Shown: piece after piece, positions 45,240-55,849 of the stretch
Numbering within the stretch: position 1 is the first letter of the stretch
Layout of the letters: each line of letters starts with the position of its first letter
Assembly: GCA_047967505.1 (NCBI GenBank)
Contig: CM106538.1
Reading direction: 5' to 3' (one strand)
Source: Dipteris shenzhenensis
Lineage: Eukaryota; Polypodiophyta; Polypodiopsida; Gleicheniales
DNA: 64,000 nucleotides
Made by a program: the position numbers and the translations under genes
The notes under the pieces: generated by a model
Told to the model about the DNA's origin: nothing
Database searches by the model: none
What the model saw: the letters and a program-made list of their open reading frames with translations, nothing else

Positions 45240-48200
45240 TCTATTTCCGCATCCCTCTTATTCTCTTATGCTTATGCTTCTCTCATTCCGCATAAGCTCC
45301 TCCTCTATTTCCGCATGAGCATAAGCATGAGCTTATGCTTATGCTTATGCATAAGCATAAGCATAAGCTCATGCTTATGCTCATTCATGAGCATGAGCTT
45401 ATGCGTAAGTTTCCGCAAGAGCTTATGCGGAAATAGAGAATGAGAGAAGCATACGCTTCTCTCATTCTCTTTTTCCGCATAAGCTCCTTCTCTCATTCCG
45501 CATAAGCTCCTTCTCTATTTCCGCATGAGCATAAGCATGAGCTTATGCTTATGCTTATGCTTATGCTTATGCATAAGCATAAGCATGAGCTTATGCTTAT
45601 GCTTATGCTTATGCTTATGCATAAGCATAAGCATAAGCTCATGCTTATGCTCATTCATCCGCAAGAGCTTATGCGTAAGTTTCCGCAAGAGCTTATCCGC
45701 AAGTTTCCGCAAGTGCTCCTTCTCTTTTTCTGCATAAGCTCCTCCTCATTTCCACATGAGCATAAGCATGAGCTTATGCTTATGCTTATGCATAAGCATA
45801 AGCATGAGCTTATGCTCATTCATGAGTGTGAGCTTATGCGTAAGTTTCCACAAGAGCTTATGCGGAAATAGAGAATGAGAGAAGCATATGCTTCTCTCAT
45901 TCTCTTTTTCCGCATAAGCTCCTTCTCTCATTCCGCATAAGCTCCTTCTCTATTTCCGCATGAGCATAAGCATGAGCTTATGCTTATGCTTATGCTTATG
46001 CTTATGCATAAGCATAAGCATAAGCTCATGCTTATGCTCATTCTTCCGCATGAGCTTATGCGTAAGTTTCCGCAAGAGCTTATGCAGAAATAGAGAATGA
46101 GAGAAGCATATGCTTCTCTCATTCTCTTTTTCCGCATAAGCTCCTTCTCTCATTCCGCATAAGCTCCTTCTCTATTTCCGCATGAGCATAAGCATGAGCT
46201 TATGCTTATGCTTATGCTTATGCTTATGCATAAGCATAAGCATAAGCTCATGCTTATGCTCATTCATGAGCATGAGCTTATGCGTAAGTTTCCGCAAGAG
46301 CTTATCCGCAAGTTTCCGCAAGTGCTCCTTCTCTTTTTCCGCATAAGCTCCCTCTCTTTTTCCGCGTGAGCATAAGCATGAGCTTATGCTTATGCTTATG
46401 CATAAGCATAAGCATAAGCTCATGCTTATGCTCATTCTTCCGCATGAGCTTATGCGTAAGTTTCCGCAAGAGCTTATGCGGAAATAGAGAATGAGAGAAG
46501 CATATGCTTCTCTCATTCTCTTTTTCCGCATAAGCTCCTTCTCTCATTCCGCATAAGCTCCTTCTCTATTTCCGCATGAGCATAAGCATGAGCTTATGCT
46601 TATGCTTATGCTTATGCTTATGCATAAGCATAAGCATAAGCTCATGCTTATGCTCATGCGGAAATAGAGAAGGAGCTTATGCGGAATGAGAGAAGGAGCT
46701 TGTCATGAGCTTATGCGCAAGTTTCCGCAAGAGCTTATGCGCAAGTTTCCGCAAGTGCTCCTTCTCTTTTTCCGCATAAGCTCCTTCTCTTTTTGCGCAT
46801 AAGCTCCTTCTCTCATTCCGCATAAGCTCCTTCGCAAGTTTCCGCATGAGCATAAGCATGAGCTTATGCTTATGCTTATGCATAAGCATAAGCATAAGCT
46901 CATGCTTATGCTCATTCATGCTTATGCTTATGCTTATGCTTATGCTCATGCTTATGCTCCTTCTCTATTTCCGCATGAGCATAAGCATGAGTTTCCGCAA
47001 GTTTCCGCATGAGCATAAGCATAAGCTATCCGCAAGTTTCCGCAAGAGCTTATCCGCAAGTTTCCGCAAGTGCTCCTTCTCTCTTTCCGCATAAGCTCCT
47101 TCTCTTTTTCCGCATGAGCATGAGCATGAGCTTATGCTTATGCTTATGCATGAGCATAAGCATAAGCTCATGCTTATGCTCATTCATGTCCATGAGCTTA
47201 TGCGTAAGTTTCCGCAAGAGCTTATGCGGAAATAGAGAATGAGAGAAGCATATGCTTCTCTCATTCTCTTTTTCCGCATAAGCTCCTTCTCTTATTCCGC
47301 ATGCAAGTTTCCGCAAGTTTCCGCATGAGCTCCTTCTCTTATTCGGCATAAGCTCCTTCTCTCATTCCGCATAAGCTCCTTCTCTATTTCCGCATGAGCA
47401 TAAGCATGAGCTTATGCTTATGCTTATGCTTATGCTTATGCATAAGCATAAGCATAAGCTCATGCTTATGCTCATGCGGAATGAGAGAAGGAGCTTATGC
47501 GGAATGAGAGAAGGAGCTTGTCATGAGCTTATGCGCAAGTTTCCGCAAGAGCTTATGCGCAAGTTTCCGCAAGTGCTCCTTCTCTTTTTCCGCATAAGCT
47601 CCTTCTCTTTTTGCGCATAAGCTCCTTCTCTCATTCCGCATAAGCTCCTTCGCAAGTTTCCGCATGAGCATAAGCATGAGCTTATGCATGAGCTTATGCT
47701 TATGCTTATGCATAAGCATAAGCATAAGCTCATGCTTATGCTCATTCATGCTTATGCTTATGCTTATGCTTATGCTCATGCTTATGCCCCTTCTCTATTT
47801 CCGCATGAGCATAAGCATGAGTTTCCGCAAGTTTCCGCAAGCATAAGCATAAGCTATCCGCAAGTTTCCGCAAGAGCTTATCCGCAAGTTTTCGCAAGTG
47901 CTCCTTCTCTCTTTCCGCATAAGCTCCTTCTCTTTTTCCGCATGAGCATGAGCATGAGCTTATGCTTATGCTTATGCATGAGCATAAGCATAAGCTCATG
48001 CTTATGCTCATTCATGTCCATGAGCTTATGCGTAAGTTTCCGCAAGAGCTTATGCGGAAATAGAGAATGAGAGAAGCATATGCTTCTCTCATTCTCTTTT
48101 TCCGCATAAGCTCCTTCTCTTATTCCGCATGCAAGTTTCCGCATGAGCTCCTTCTCTTATTCCGCATAAGCTCCTTCTCTCATTCCGCATAAGCTCCTTC

Positions 48201-48760
48201 TCTATTTCCACATGAGCATAAGCATGAGCTTATGCTTATTCATGAGCATGAGCTTATGCGGAAGTTTCCGCAGGAGCTTATGCGGAAATAGAGAATGAGA
48301 GAAGCATATGCGGATCTCATTCTCTTTTTCCGCATAAGCTCTTTCTCTCTTTCCGCATAAGCTCTTTCTCTTTCTCTTTTGCGTGAGCATATGCGGAAAT
48401 AGAGAATGAGAGAAGCTTATGCTTCTCTCCTCCTCTATTTTCGCATATGCGGAAACATGAGCATAAGCTCATGCTCACCCATGAGCATAAGCATAAGCTC
48501 ATGCGGAAAAAGAGAAGGAGCTTATGCGGAAATAGAGAATGAGAGATGCTTCTCTCCTTCTCTTTTTCTGCATAAGCTCCTTCTCTTTTTCCGCATGAGC
48601 ATAAGCATGCGGAAACTCATCCTTCTCATGCTTATGCTCATGCATGTGCATGAGCTTATGCTTAAGTTTCCGCATAAGCTCATGCACATGCGTGAGCTTA
48701 TGCGGAAATAGAGAATGAGAGAAGCATAAGCTCATTCTCTATTTCTGCATAAGCTCATTC
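45240..48760. repeat. 3.5-kb palindromic GCTTATGC/GCATAAGC array, element 2
   Basis: Same motif set as 25,240-28,470, inverted with the element. GCTTATGC/GCATAAGC blocks alternate with TCCGCAAGAG, CTCCTTCTCT and AGAATGAGAGAAG. Most units have the perfect palindrome GAGAAGCATATGCTTCTC. A ~0.85-kb higher-order segment (46,560-47,360) is repeated at 47,360-48,160. It starts after the last leader donor (near 45,029) and ends before the acceptor at 49,036, so it appears to be intronic in tnpA. Confidence 0.95.
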
Positions 48761-48960
48761 TCTATTTCCCACTCTATTTCCCCCTTCTCTCATTTCCCCC
48801 TTCTCTCATTCTCTATTTTCCCTCATCTCTTTCCCTTTCTCTCATTCTCTATTTCCTCGTTCTCATTCTTTTCTTTCCTTTACATCTTCTTTCCCTCTTA
48901 TCTTTCCCTCTTCTTTCCCTCTTTCCTTTCCCTCTTCTTTCCTTTCCCTCTTCTTTCTTC
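48760..48960. repeat. Pyrimidine-rich tract, element 2
   Basis: CTCTATTTCCCCCTTCTCTC and CTTTCCCTCTTC simple sequence just before the tnpA coding exon. It would serve as a very long polypyrimidine tract ahead of the acceptor TCTATGTTAG. Confidence 0.75.
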
Positions 48961-49038
48961 TTGCCTATGCCTATGCCTATGAGAATGCTCATGTTTGTTT
49001 ATTTGTTTTCTGTTTTCGTGTTTGTGTCTATGTTAGAC

Positions 49039-50614
49039 ATGGGATCACGTCGCTCATCCGACGAGTACGGACAGCCTCGCAGGAGGAGAGATCACGATCT
49101 ATATGCTCCAGAGGACTTTGATTCCTCTCAGGCGACTACCCCGAGGACTACCCCTGGTCCGACTCCTCTCGGTCCTAGCACTGTGACTACCCCTGGTCCG
49201 ACCCCTCTTCCACGTAGCACTGCGACTACCCCTCAGGGGACTCCTTTGCTAGCCGCGCATGGATTTGTTGGGACTCCCGACGAGTTTGTAGCGCAGATGA
49301 GCGATGAGGAGGCAGCGAGATTCTTCTCTCTGCTCTCTCAGAGGACCTCCGCAATTCCTTCCCCTACACCGACGGGTGGACGTACAGCCCAGCCATCCCC
49401 TCGCGCCCCTTCGACCGCGGGATCATCACCTGCGCATGCCTCCCGCAAGGGAAGGAAGAGTAGGATGGGCGGCTCATGTTGTGCTGACTCAGGAGATGTA
49501 GACGAGTCAGCACACTCACGCTCCTTTAGGTCTCCACTTGGTCCGGAGACACAGTATCAGTCAGGTCCCTTTCCCTCTCCTACTCCCACAGCTACTCCTC
49601 GATCCGGAAGCGGTCGCGCAGCTTCCACTCCTTCAGACTCTGCTACCGTCAGTCCCCCTTACTCATCAGGGGATCTCTCCTATCAAATCACATCTGCCGG
49701 AGAGATAATAGAAGACAAAAAGGGCAAAGCAGTGATGGCCGCCATGAGGCGGTTGATGAGTCATCACTTCAAGAGCGGCATAAATATCGATTGGCGGTAT
49801 CAAGATGGCCAAAAGAAGCAGGCGGTGATCGATGAGTTAAAACTCAGATTTCCTAATCCGCCAAATGTGGAGTTTAATAACAGTTATATGCTCGAGCGCA
49901 TGGGTTTGGTCCTAAAGCATCGCAGATCAACCATGCGTACTTCCATTACAAAGGGGTTGTCTAAACCCAGCTGGGCAGACAAAGCTGATTGGAAGTACTT
50001 CAAGAAGCAGAATAGGGACCATCCTGAAATGTTCGAGGGTCAGAGGAGGGCTGCGAAGAGACGGCTGGATGTCGTAGGTACTTCGCACTTTGGTGCAGGT
50101 GGACGGTATGCGTTCGAGGCAACCGTGGTAAGTTTACTTCTTTCCATTTAATGCATTGTTCTATTTGTTTTACTTACATATTACATGCACTTTAGCTAAC
50201 TCTAACTCTCGTAAATTGGATCCACAGCAAGCTGCGATGGGTCGTCTTCCTACGGATGCAGAGACGCGGCGCGCATTTCGGATAGGAACCAAGCCGTGGT
50301 TCATTGAGCAAGAGGCAATGGGAGCGACAGTCAATTGGGCTGAGGTGGCTGCTCGCACGGTATAAGTTTACTCCTGCTTGTAATCTCACTTTTTAATTTA
50401 AGTTCCAATCTAATTTTCGATTTATATGGTTCACTCTCAGGGTCAAAGCTCAAGCGTCCCATCATCAGAGACGAGTGATCAACAGGGGCAAGGATCGGAC
50501 GCAGGTGCCGATGACGAAGGAGAAGACGCAGGTGTCGGGGACGAGGGAGAAGATGCAGGTGCCGAGGACCAGGGAACAGCCCAACAAGATGATTCGGATT
50601 CGGATTCGGATTAG
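49039..50614 (+). CDS. tnpA-like Transposase_24 protein, intact
   Basis: Three exons: 49,039-50,127, 50,228-50,359 and 50,441-50,614, all joined in phase 0, giving 464 residues. I chose the ATG at 49,039 because it follows a good acceptor (ATGTTAG|AC). The frame further upstream encodes MPMPMPMRM simple sequence. The N-terminal ~230 residues are rich in Pro, Thr and Ser (RTTPGPTPLGPS). Residues ~230-363 form the conserved block (HHFKSGINIDWRYQDGQKKQ, NNSYMLERMGLVLKHRRS, WADKADWKYFKKQNRDHP). Then come MGRLPTDAETRRAF, and an acidic tail ending DSDSDSD. No stop interrupts it, unlike the copies in elements 1 and 3. By family and position it is the likely binder of the palindromes. Confidence 0.85.
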
Positions 50615-50815
50615 TAGTGGTAGTAGCATTTTTCATATCCGCTCGTTAGAGCCATTTTGTATCGCCCTTTCACAGGGTAATTTTGTTTCAAACACAGTTG
50701 TATATGTATATGCATTTCTTCCTCATCGTTCACAAGAACAATTTTGTATCACCCTGCAAGCAAGGGAAATTTTGTTATAAAAAACTTTCTTTTGTAATTA
50801 CAAAAAAAAAAAAAT

Positions 50816-50868
50816 GGTTAGTGGGGCTAAACAGGGCTTCCTTTTGGCCCTGTTTAGCCCCACTAACC
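50816..50868. repeat. 22-bp-arm hairpin, element 2
   Basis: Same arms as 23,122-23,174 and 60,825-60,877. It lies about 200 bp after the tnpA stop, following AATTACAAAAAAAA. In tnpA sense the loop reads TTCCTTTTG, whereas elements 1 and 3 read CAAAAGGAA: the loop is inverted. Confidence 0.9.
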
Positions 50869-50887
50869 TTTTTTTTTACCTTCTGTT

Positions 50888-51166
50888 AATCGTCGCTATA
50901 TAGCGACGTTTACCAGTGTCGCTATATAGCGACGATTAACAGAGTCGCTATATAGCGACGTTTATATCGTCGCTATATAGCGACGTTTACATCGTCGCTA
51001 TATAGCGACGATTAACAGCGTCGCTATATAGCGACGGTTTATAGCGACGCTCCTTTTCCGACGATTTTAACGACTTTTATAGCGACCTTTGCGCCCGTGA
51101 AAAAAAAAATTTTTAATGTAAAAAGCGTCGGTATTTCCGTCAGAAAATGGCCTATGCCTTGTAGTG
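50888..51166. promoter_or_regulatory. Element 2 right terminus and palindromes
   Basis: Six exact GTCGCTATATAGCGAC copies between about 50,892 and 51,036, then a GGTTTATAGCGACGC half site, GCGCCCGTG, poly-A, GCGTCGGTATTTCCGTC and the GTAGTG end at 51,166. Confidence 0.9.
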
Positions 51167-54100
51167 ATGGTGGCCGCTTGGTTGCTCCATCAACTTATGC
51201 AAGGCATATGCAAGTTGATGAGCGATTTGAAACTATTGCAGAGAATCTTGGTTTGCATGCTCCACACTCTAGCTCTTGTGGACCTGAAGAAGAGGAGAAC
51301 AATGAGCCTATGCATCAGATGGAAGGGAACGATGAATTTACTGATATGCATGAAGGCGCTAGGTTGGATGATGAAGAGGATAACATGGATGCTTTAGGAG
51401 AGGATAGCCATTTATCTCTCGCTGATAAAATCATACAAATATTGATTGAGTTGCAAGGTCTTTGGGATGGACATCAAGCTTCAGTGGAGTTTCAAGATAG
51501 TATGCTTAAAATTCTATTTGGAGATATGGGTGGTCCTAGGTCTACAACACATGAAGGCGCAAAAAGATCAAGTTTGAGTAAACTATTGGTCCAACTTCCA
51601 GAAACATGGGATGGAAGTCTAAATGGAATAACTGTTCCCACATGTTGGGAGCAATTATCTACTATGTTGACAAGGCTTGGAATGGTTGAATCAAAGAGAT
51701 ATAGAATATGTCAAGGAAAAGAGGATTCCATACATGCTCCAATACTCTATCTACCAAGCAAAGAGGATGTTTATAGTGGTAACACTGTTGAATGCCAATG
51801 CAATAGAAATGTCACTGGAAAGAGAAAATTAAAGCGCGATTGTTTAACATGTTGTGAGAAATGTGAGAAATGTGCAGTGCCTAGAAAGGAAATGCTATGT
51901 TTTGACTACATTTCGATCGGTGAACAACTGAAACTACTTACTAAAAGTAGATCTTTATGCCACGAGCTATTGGAAATGTGGCGAAATAAAGACGAATGGT
52001 TGGTATCGAACAATTCTAATGAAAATATGAGAATTGATGAGTTCTGGGATGGCAGTAAATGTACAAGTGTTAAAGAGTTTTGGGATCCAGAATCGGAGTT
52101 TGAGTTGCCATTGCTATGTGAGAAGGAGCATTGCAAACAAGCTTATACAGCATGGCCATCTTCACTTAAATCGGAAGCACTTTTGAAGGGTTGGAAAGAA
52201 CGTGAGAAAATTTACAAATTTGTTTGCAAGGCTTGTCGGGCTTTGATACAAGGTCCACAAAGACTCTGTAAGGTAAACTTTTTACATATATACTATATAT
52301 GGTCTCTAATTAATTTATGTTTGAGAATTCCATGTAATGTTGTACTCTAAATGTGTCTTTCTTTACGTATACAGGGAGATCCATGCAATTTTGCTCTCTT
52401 ATTGCACTGGGATGGGTTCCAGACATCAAGAACAACCCAGAAGAATTGTGGCGTCGTCGAGATAAAGGTTCTCAATTGTGGAAAGAAGTCCATAATTGGA
52501 GCAATACCAGTCTTGTTCATTCCATTTAGTTGCAAAAAAATTATAGGAAGCTCAAGCAAACTCTTTCATGTTTTTATGAAACCTTTGATAGATGAATTAG
52601 AAAGTTTGTTCATAGATGGAATTGATATAGATTTCAATTATCCAATTCCTTTAATTTTTGGGATGATAGCTCTTTTTCCCAAACCTTCAAAGCACGTGCT
52701 ATGCTTATGATGGTGACTGGTGACCATCCAGCTCAATGTAAGATTGGAGCTTTTAAAGATGGTGGCCAAGCTTTTTGTCGTAGAGACAAACCTATAGCTA
52801 CTTTAGAATGTGAAGGATCGAGTCAATACCTTTATGACCAAAATAGATTCCAATTCAGATATGCCCTAGCCAAGAGGTCCACAAAAGATATGTTGAGAGA
52901 CTTGCTTCTTGCAGAGCGAGCAAGCACTCAAACGCAACGTGAAGACATTCTCAAAGAGGCTGGTCTTTCAGGTAGATCATGTCTATGGAGATTATATGAT
53001 CTTTATGGGTTCGATTTATCTCTTGATCTTGTGTACGATTGTATGCACATACTAGCATTGAATATGTTTTCAAAGTACATGAGCTCTTTAATGAGAGAGA
53101 TCGATAATAGAGTGAAGAAAGAAATCGATGAAGCAACTCATAGAATGACATTGGCCATACCTTATTCCATCCGATATGGTCGATGGCCAAGGTTTCCTAG
53201 CAAGTATTTTGAGAGTTACAAGGCAGAGGAAACACAAAAGTTCGTACAATGGTGTCTTCCTTATGTCCTGAGTGAAGTCCAAGGTATTCCTAAGAAATTC
53301 TATGATTTGGGTCTCTTGATCATAGATATTGCTCATGCCTTTTATAACTATACTAGAAGTAATGGCTGGTCTCAAGAAGACATAAACACTCTGAGGGTAT
53401 TGCTTGCTTCTTGGAGAGTAAGATCAGAAGAGTGGATTGGAAGAAACTCAGCTCCATTAGAGCATGTTGCAGGTTTCGGAGAATTTCTTGATGATATTTT
53501 GCGACATGGCAGCCACGATGGGTTTTGGTGCTACATATATGAGCGTATGGTCTCAACATATGCTAGCATCAAAACAAACAATAAGGACAATGAGATTTCA
53601 TATGCAAACTATCATCGAAGGAAATTTTTCACATGGGTCTTTCTACATATTCAAGAAGATGCTGATAGGTTGTTTCCTCATCAAAGGATGTTGAAAGAGT
53701 TTCATGGAGTTCTTTCAGTCCCAGATGGATATTTAGTGGATAAACATGGATGTTATGACTATCCTCAATGGCATTCATTAGGATTGATACATGTATCATC
53801 CATTGAAAAAGCGAAACATTTATGGAGTTTAGCGACATTGCATGCGAAAGACTATCCTTGCCAAAGAGTCATTGGCCAAAAGGGTATTGTAATAGCAAGA
53901 AAGAAGCCAAAAGTTAGATACGCAATAAGTGAGGAAAGAAGGTATGTAGAGCAAAATCTTCAATTCGGGATTGAGAGAGTAACAGAATACAAGAAAATTA
54001 TGTTCAAGGGTGAGGTTTATAATATTGAAGATAAGGTTATCGTAAAGTCTGAAGAGGATGGAACATTAGTCTCTAGTGTGGGACATTGGAAAGCGTGTAT

Positions 54101-54955
54101 AGCATCGTTTTTTTCCTTTCAGCATAATGGTGCCATGCAACTATTCTTTGGAGCACACTACTATAGGCAACGCATTGTTGTTGAAAGAGGAGAAGAAAGA
54201 TTAGATGTTGATGGCACCACTGGCATGAGTGTCCTACAAAATGCATATTTGTCATACAGCTGGAATTGTATAAGGCCAATTACTTCTTTATTGCATAAGT
54301 TTATTCCTCTACAGCATGGAGGTGGTATCATTGCATATGAGACAAAAGATTTAGGATTGAGAACACATTTAATCGAGCCTGGTTGCATTGGATGTATTCC
54401 TCCTTGGCTAGAGGAGAATGATATTGTTTTATTGAAGTCTGATCTTGATACAATATGCTCACCAAATGATCTCAAGTATGCCGTTGTCAGAGATGTGGAT
54501 CACATGCTAAATCAAGTTAAAGTAGCATGGCTAAAGCTGGTTCACCCTGAGGAAAAGAGATGGAAGGTCTCGATGGAAGACAACGAATGGAAGGATTGGT
54601 GGTTTTGTGTGTCTGTCAAAGAGACGTGGAATGTTATCAAGACAAAGAACATGGTAGTTCAGGGCAAAGCTAAGATAGTTCCTATCATGTGGCAATCTTA
54701 GGCATGTAGCTAGGATACATGAAGTTAACATCATTCAACGAATTCAAAAACAGATTTGGTACGTATTTGTATTTGATTTCCTTTTACATCTATTTCTATT
54801 TTGTGTGTTTTTATTTGATACTAACAATAACTATACTTTTTTATGCTTATGTTGTCATGCAGGATCAAGATGGCTAGCAACAACATGGACATGGTGGCGC
54901 TACTAAAGAAAATGATGAGTGAAGATGCAAGTTTCCTTGGACTCATGGATTCCGA

Positions 54956-55260
54956 GGAAAATAGACCCCTTTTGGAGAAAATAATTAAATATAGAGGCCA
55001 ATAGACCCCTTTCGTCAATGAAAGGGGTCTATTACCCTCTATATTTAATTAATGGTTCATGAAAGATAGAGGCCCATAGACCCCTGGCCTCTACCTTTCA
55101 TTAATAAATGATGAAAAATAGAGTCCAATAGACCCTTTTCATCGACAAAACAATCTTTTGACGAAAGGGGTCTATGGGCCTCTATCTTTCATAAATAATT
55201 GATGAAAGATAGAGTCCAATAGACCCCTTTCATCGATGAAATAGTCTTTTGGCATATTTT
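54956..55260. repeat. AATAGACCCCTTT hairpin repeats, right set
   Basis: Four or so modules of GAGGCCAATAGACCCCTTTC, a TCGTCAATGA- or ATCGATGA-type centre and the complement, joined by TAATTAATTGATGAAAGATAG. They begin inside the last codons of the Tnp2-like gene (AATAGACCCCTTTTGGAGA encodes NRPLLE). Same family as 19,674-20,660. Confidence 0.8.
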
Positions 55261-55840
55261 TAACATCATAATTTATATTCAAAAGGTTAGAGATGTGCTA
55301 ACCAACCATTTCTTGTTCACCATAATTATAATTTATATCTATCTATCAACTTTAAAATACTTATATCAAATTGTCGGAATGAATATGTAGTAATAATGAA
55401 ATGTCATTGCTAGCGAGAATGGCTTGCAATAACTCCCATACATGTCAAAGAAAGGCTGGGCATTGAAAGGTCTAAGAGTCCATGGTATTATAGTATTGTT
55501 GTTAACAAATGATGGCTAAAATTTACATCATGGTCCAGTACTATTGTCACACTTGTGCCGAATTTCACAAGACCAAACTTACAAAGTTGTGAGTATAAAC
55601 AATGGGCAGTGTGTGCAAAGCATTTGTGAGCAACTTTTCTTGCAGCAGACTCTTGTTTCAAATGAGTTCTTGAAACGAACACTTTGCTCTTGATCTGACC
55701 CTTTGGACTTCATCTCATTGAGTTGCACAGCTCAACCATTCCCTTCTTATGGAATCTGTGACAATTTAGAATGAGGATAGATCTTTGCATATGTTTGTTC
55801 ACACTTCTGTAGGTAGAGGAGTGTTGTCAGAGATGGTGCT
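55261..55840. other. No supported gene
   Basis: AT-rich, with only a short minus-strand frame (55,488-55,682) without motifs. Confidence 0.4.
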
Positions 55841-55849
55841 TGCTAGCCA

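Larger units (their letters stand above)
39522..51166 (-). mobile_element. CACTA element 2, complete
   Basis: An 11,645-bp En/Spm-type element, inverted relative to element 1. The left end is CACTACTACACACGC and the right end is the complement of CACTACAAGGCATAGG. ATG lies on both sides (39,519-39,521 and 51,167-51,169). It contains a full-length tnp2 gene (minus) with three in-frame stops, a divergent 5' region, the palindromic array, an intact tnpA-like gene (plus), the hairpin and three clusters of the 16-bp palindrome. It is inserted in exon 1 of the Tnp2-like gene. Confidence 0.97.
39263..55004 (+). pseudogene. Divergent Tnp2-like transposase gene split by element 2
   Basis: Exon 1 is 39,263-39,521 plus 51,170-52,272. 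Without the element and one ATG it is open for exactly 454 codons. It carries two C-x-C-x3-C motifs (RCRCNYRC and WCRCETYC), each followed by a Thr-x-His-like end, then an acidic region and further Cys pairs. After an intron (GTAAAC...TACAG), exon 2 starts at 52,376 (DPCNFALLLHWDGF). It includes FHVFMKPLIDELESLF, TFKARAMLMMVTGDHPAQ and YDCMHILALNMF, resembling the Tnp2 core of En/Spm transposases but not the element 1/2 version. One-base shifts near 52,655 and 54,700 break it. Exon 3 (54,863-55,004) ends MVALLKKMMSEDASFLGLMD...YRGQ-stop. Confidence 0.75.

Noticed and set aside
48961-49038. Upstream start for tnpA (MPMPMPMRMLMF...)
   Set aside because: The stretch translates CCTATG simple sequence and reads through a good splice acceptor at 49,036. 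The same leader in element 3 is shortened out of frame with this start.
51097-51166. Apparent start MKKKIFNVKSVG for the Tnp2-like gene
   Set aside because: These codons are the CACTA terminus. The true 5' half of the exon lies left of element 2 at 39,263-39,521.
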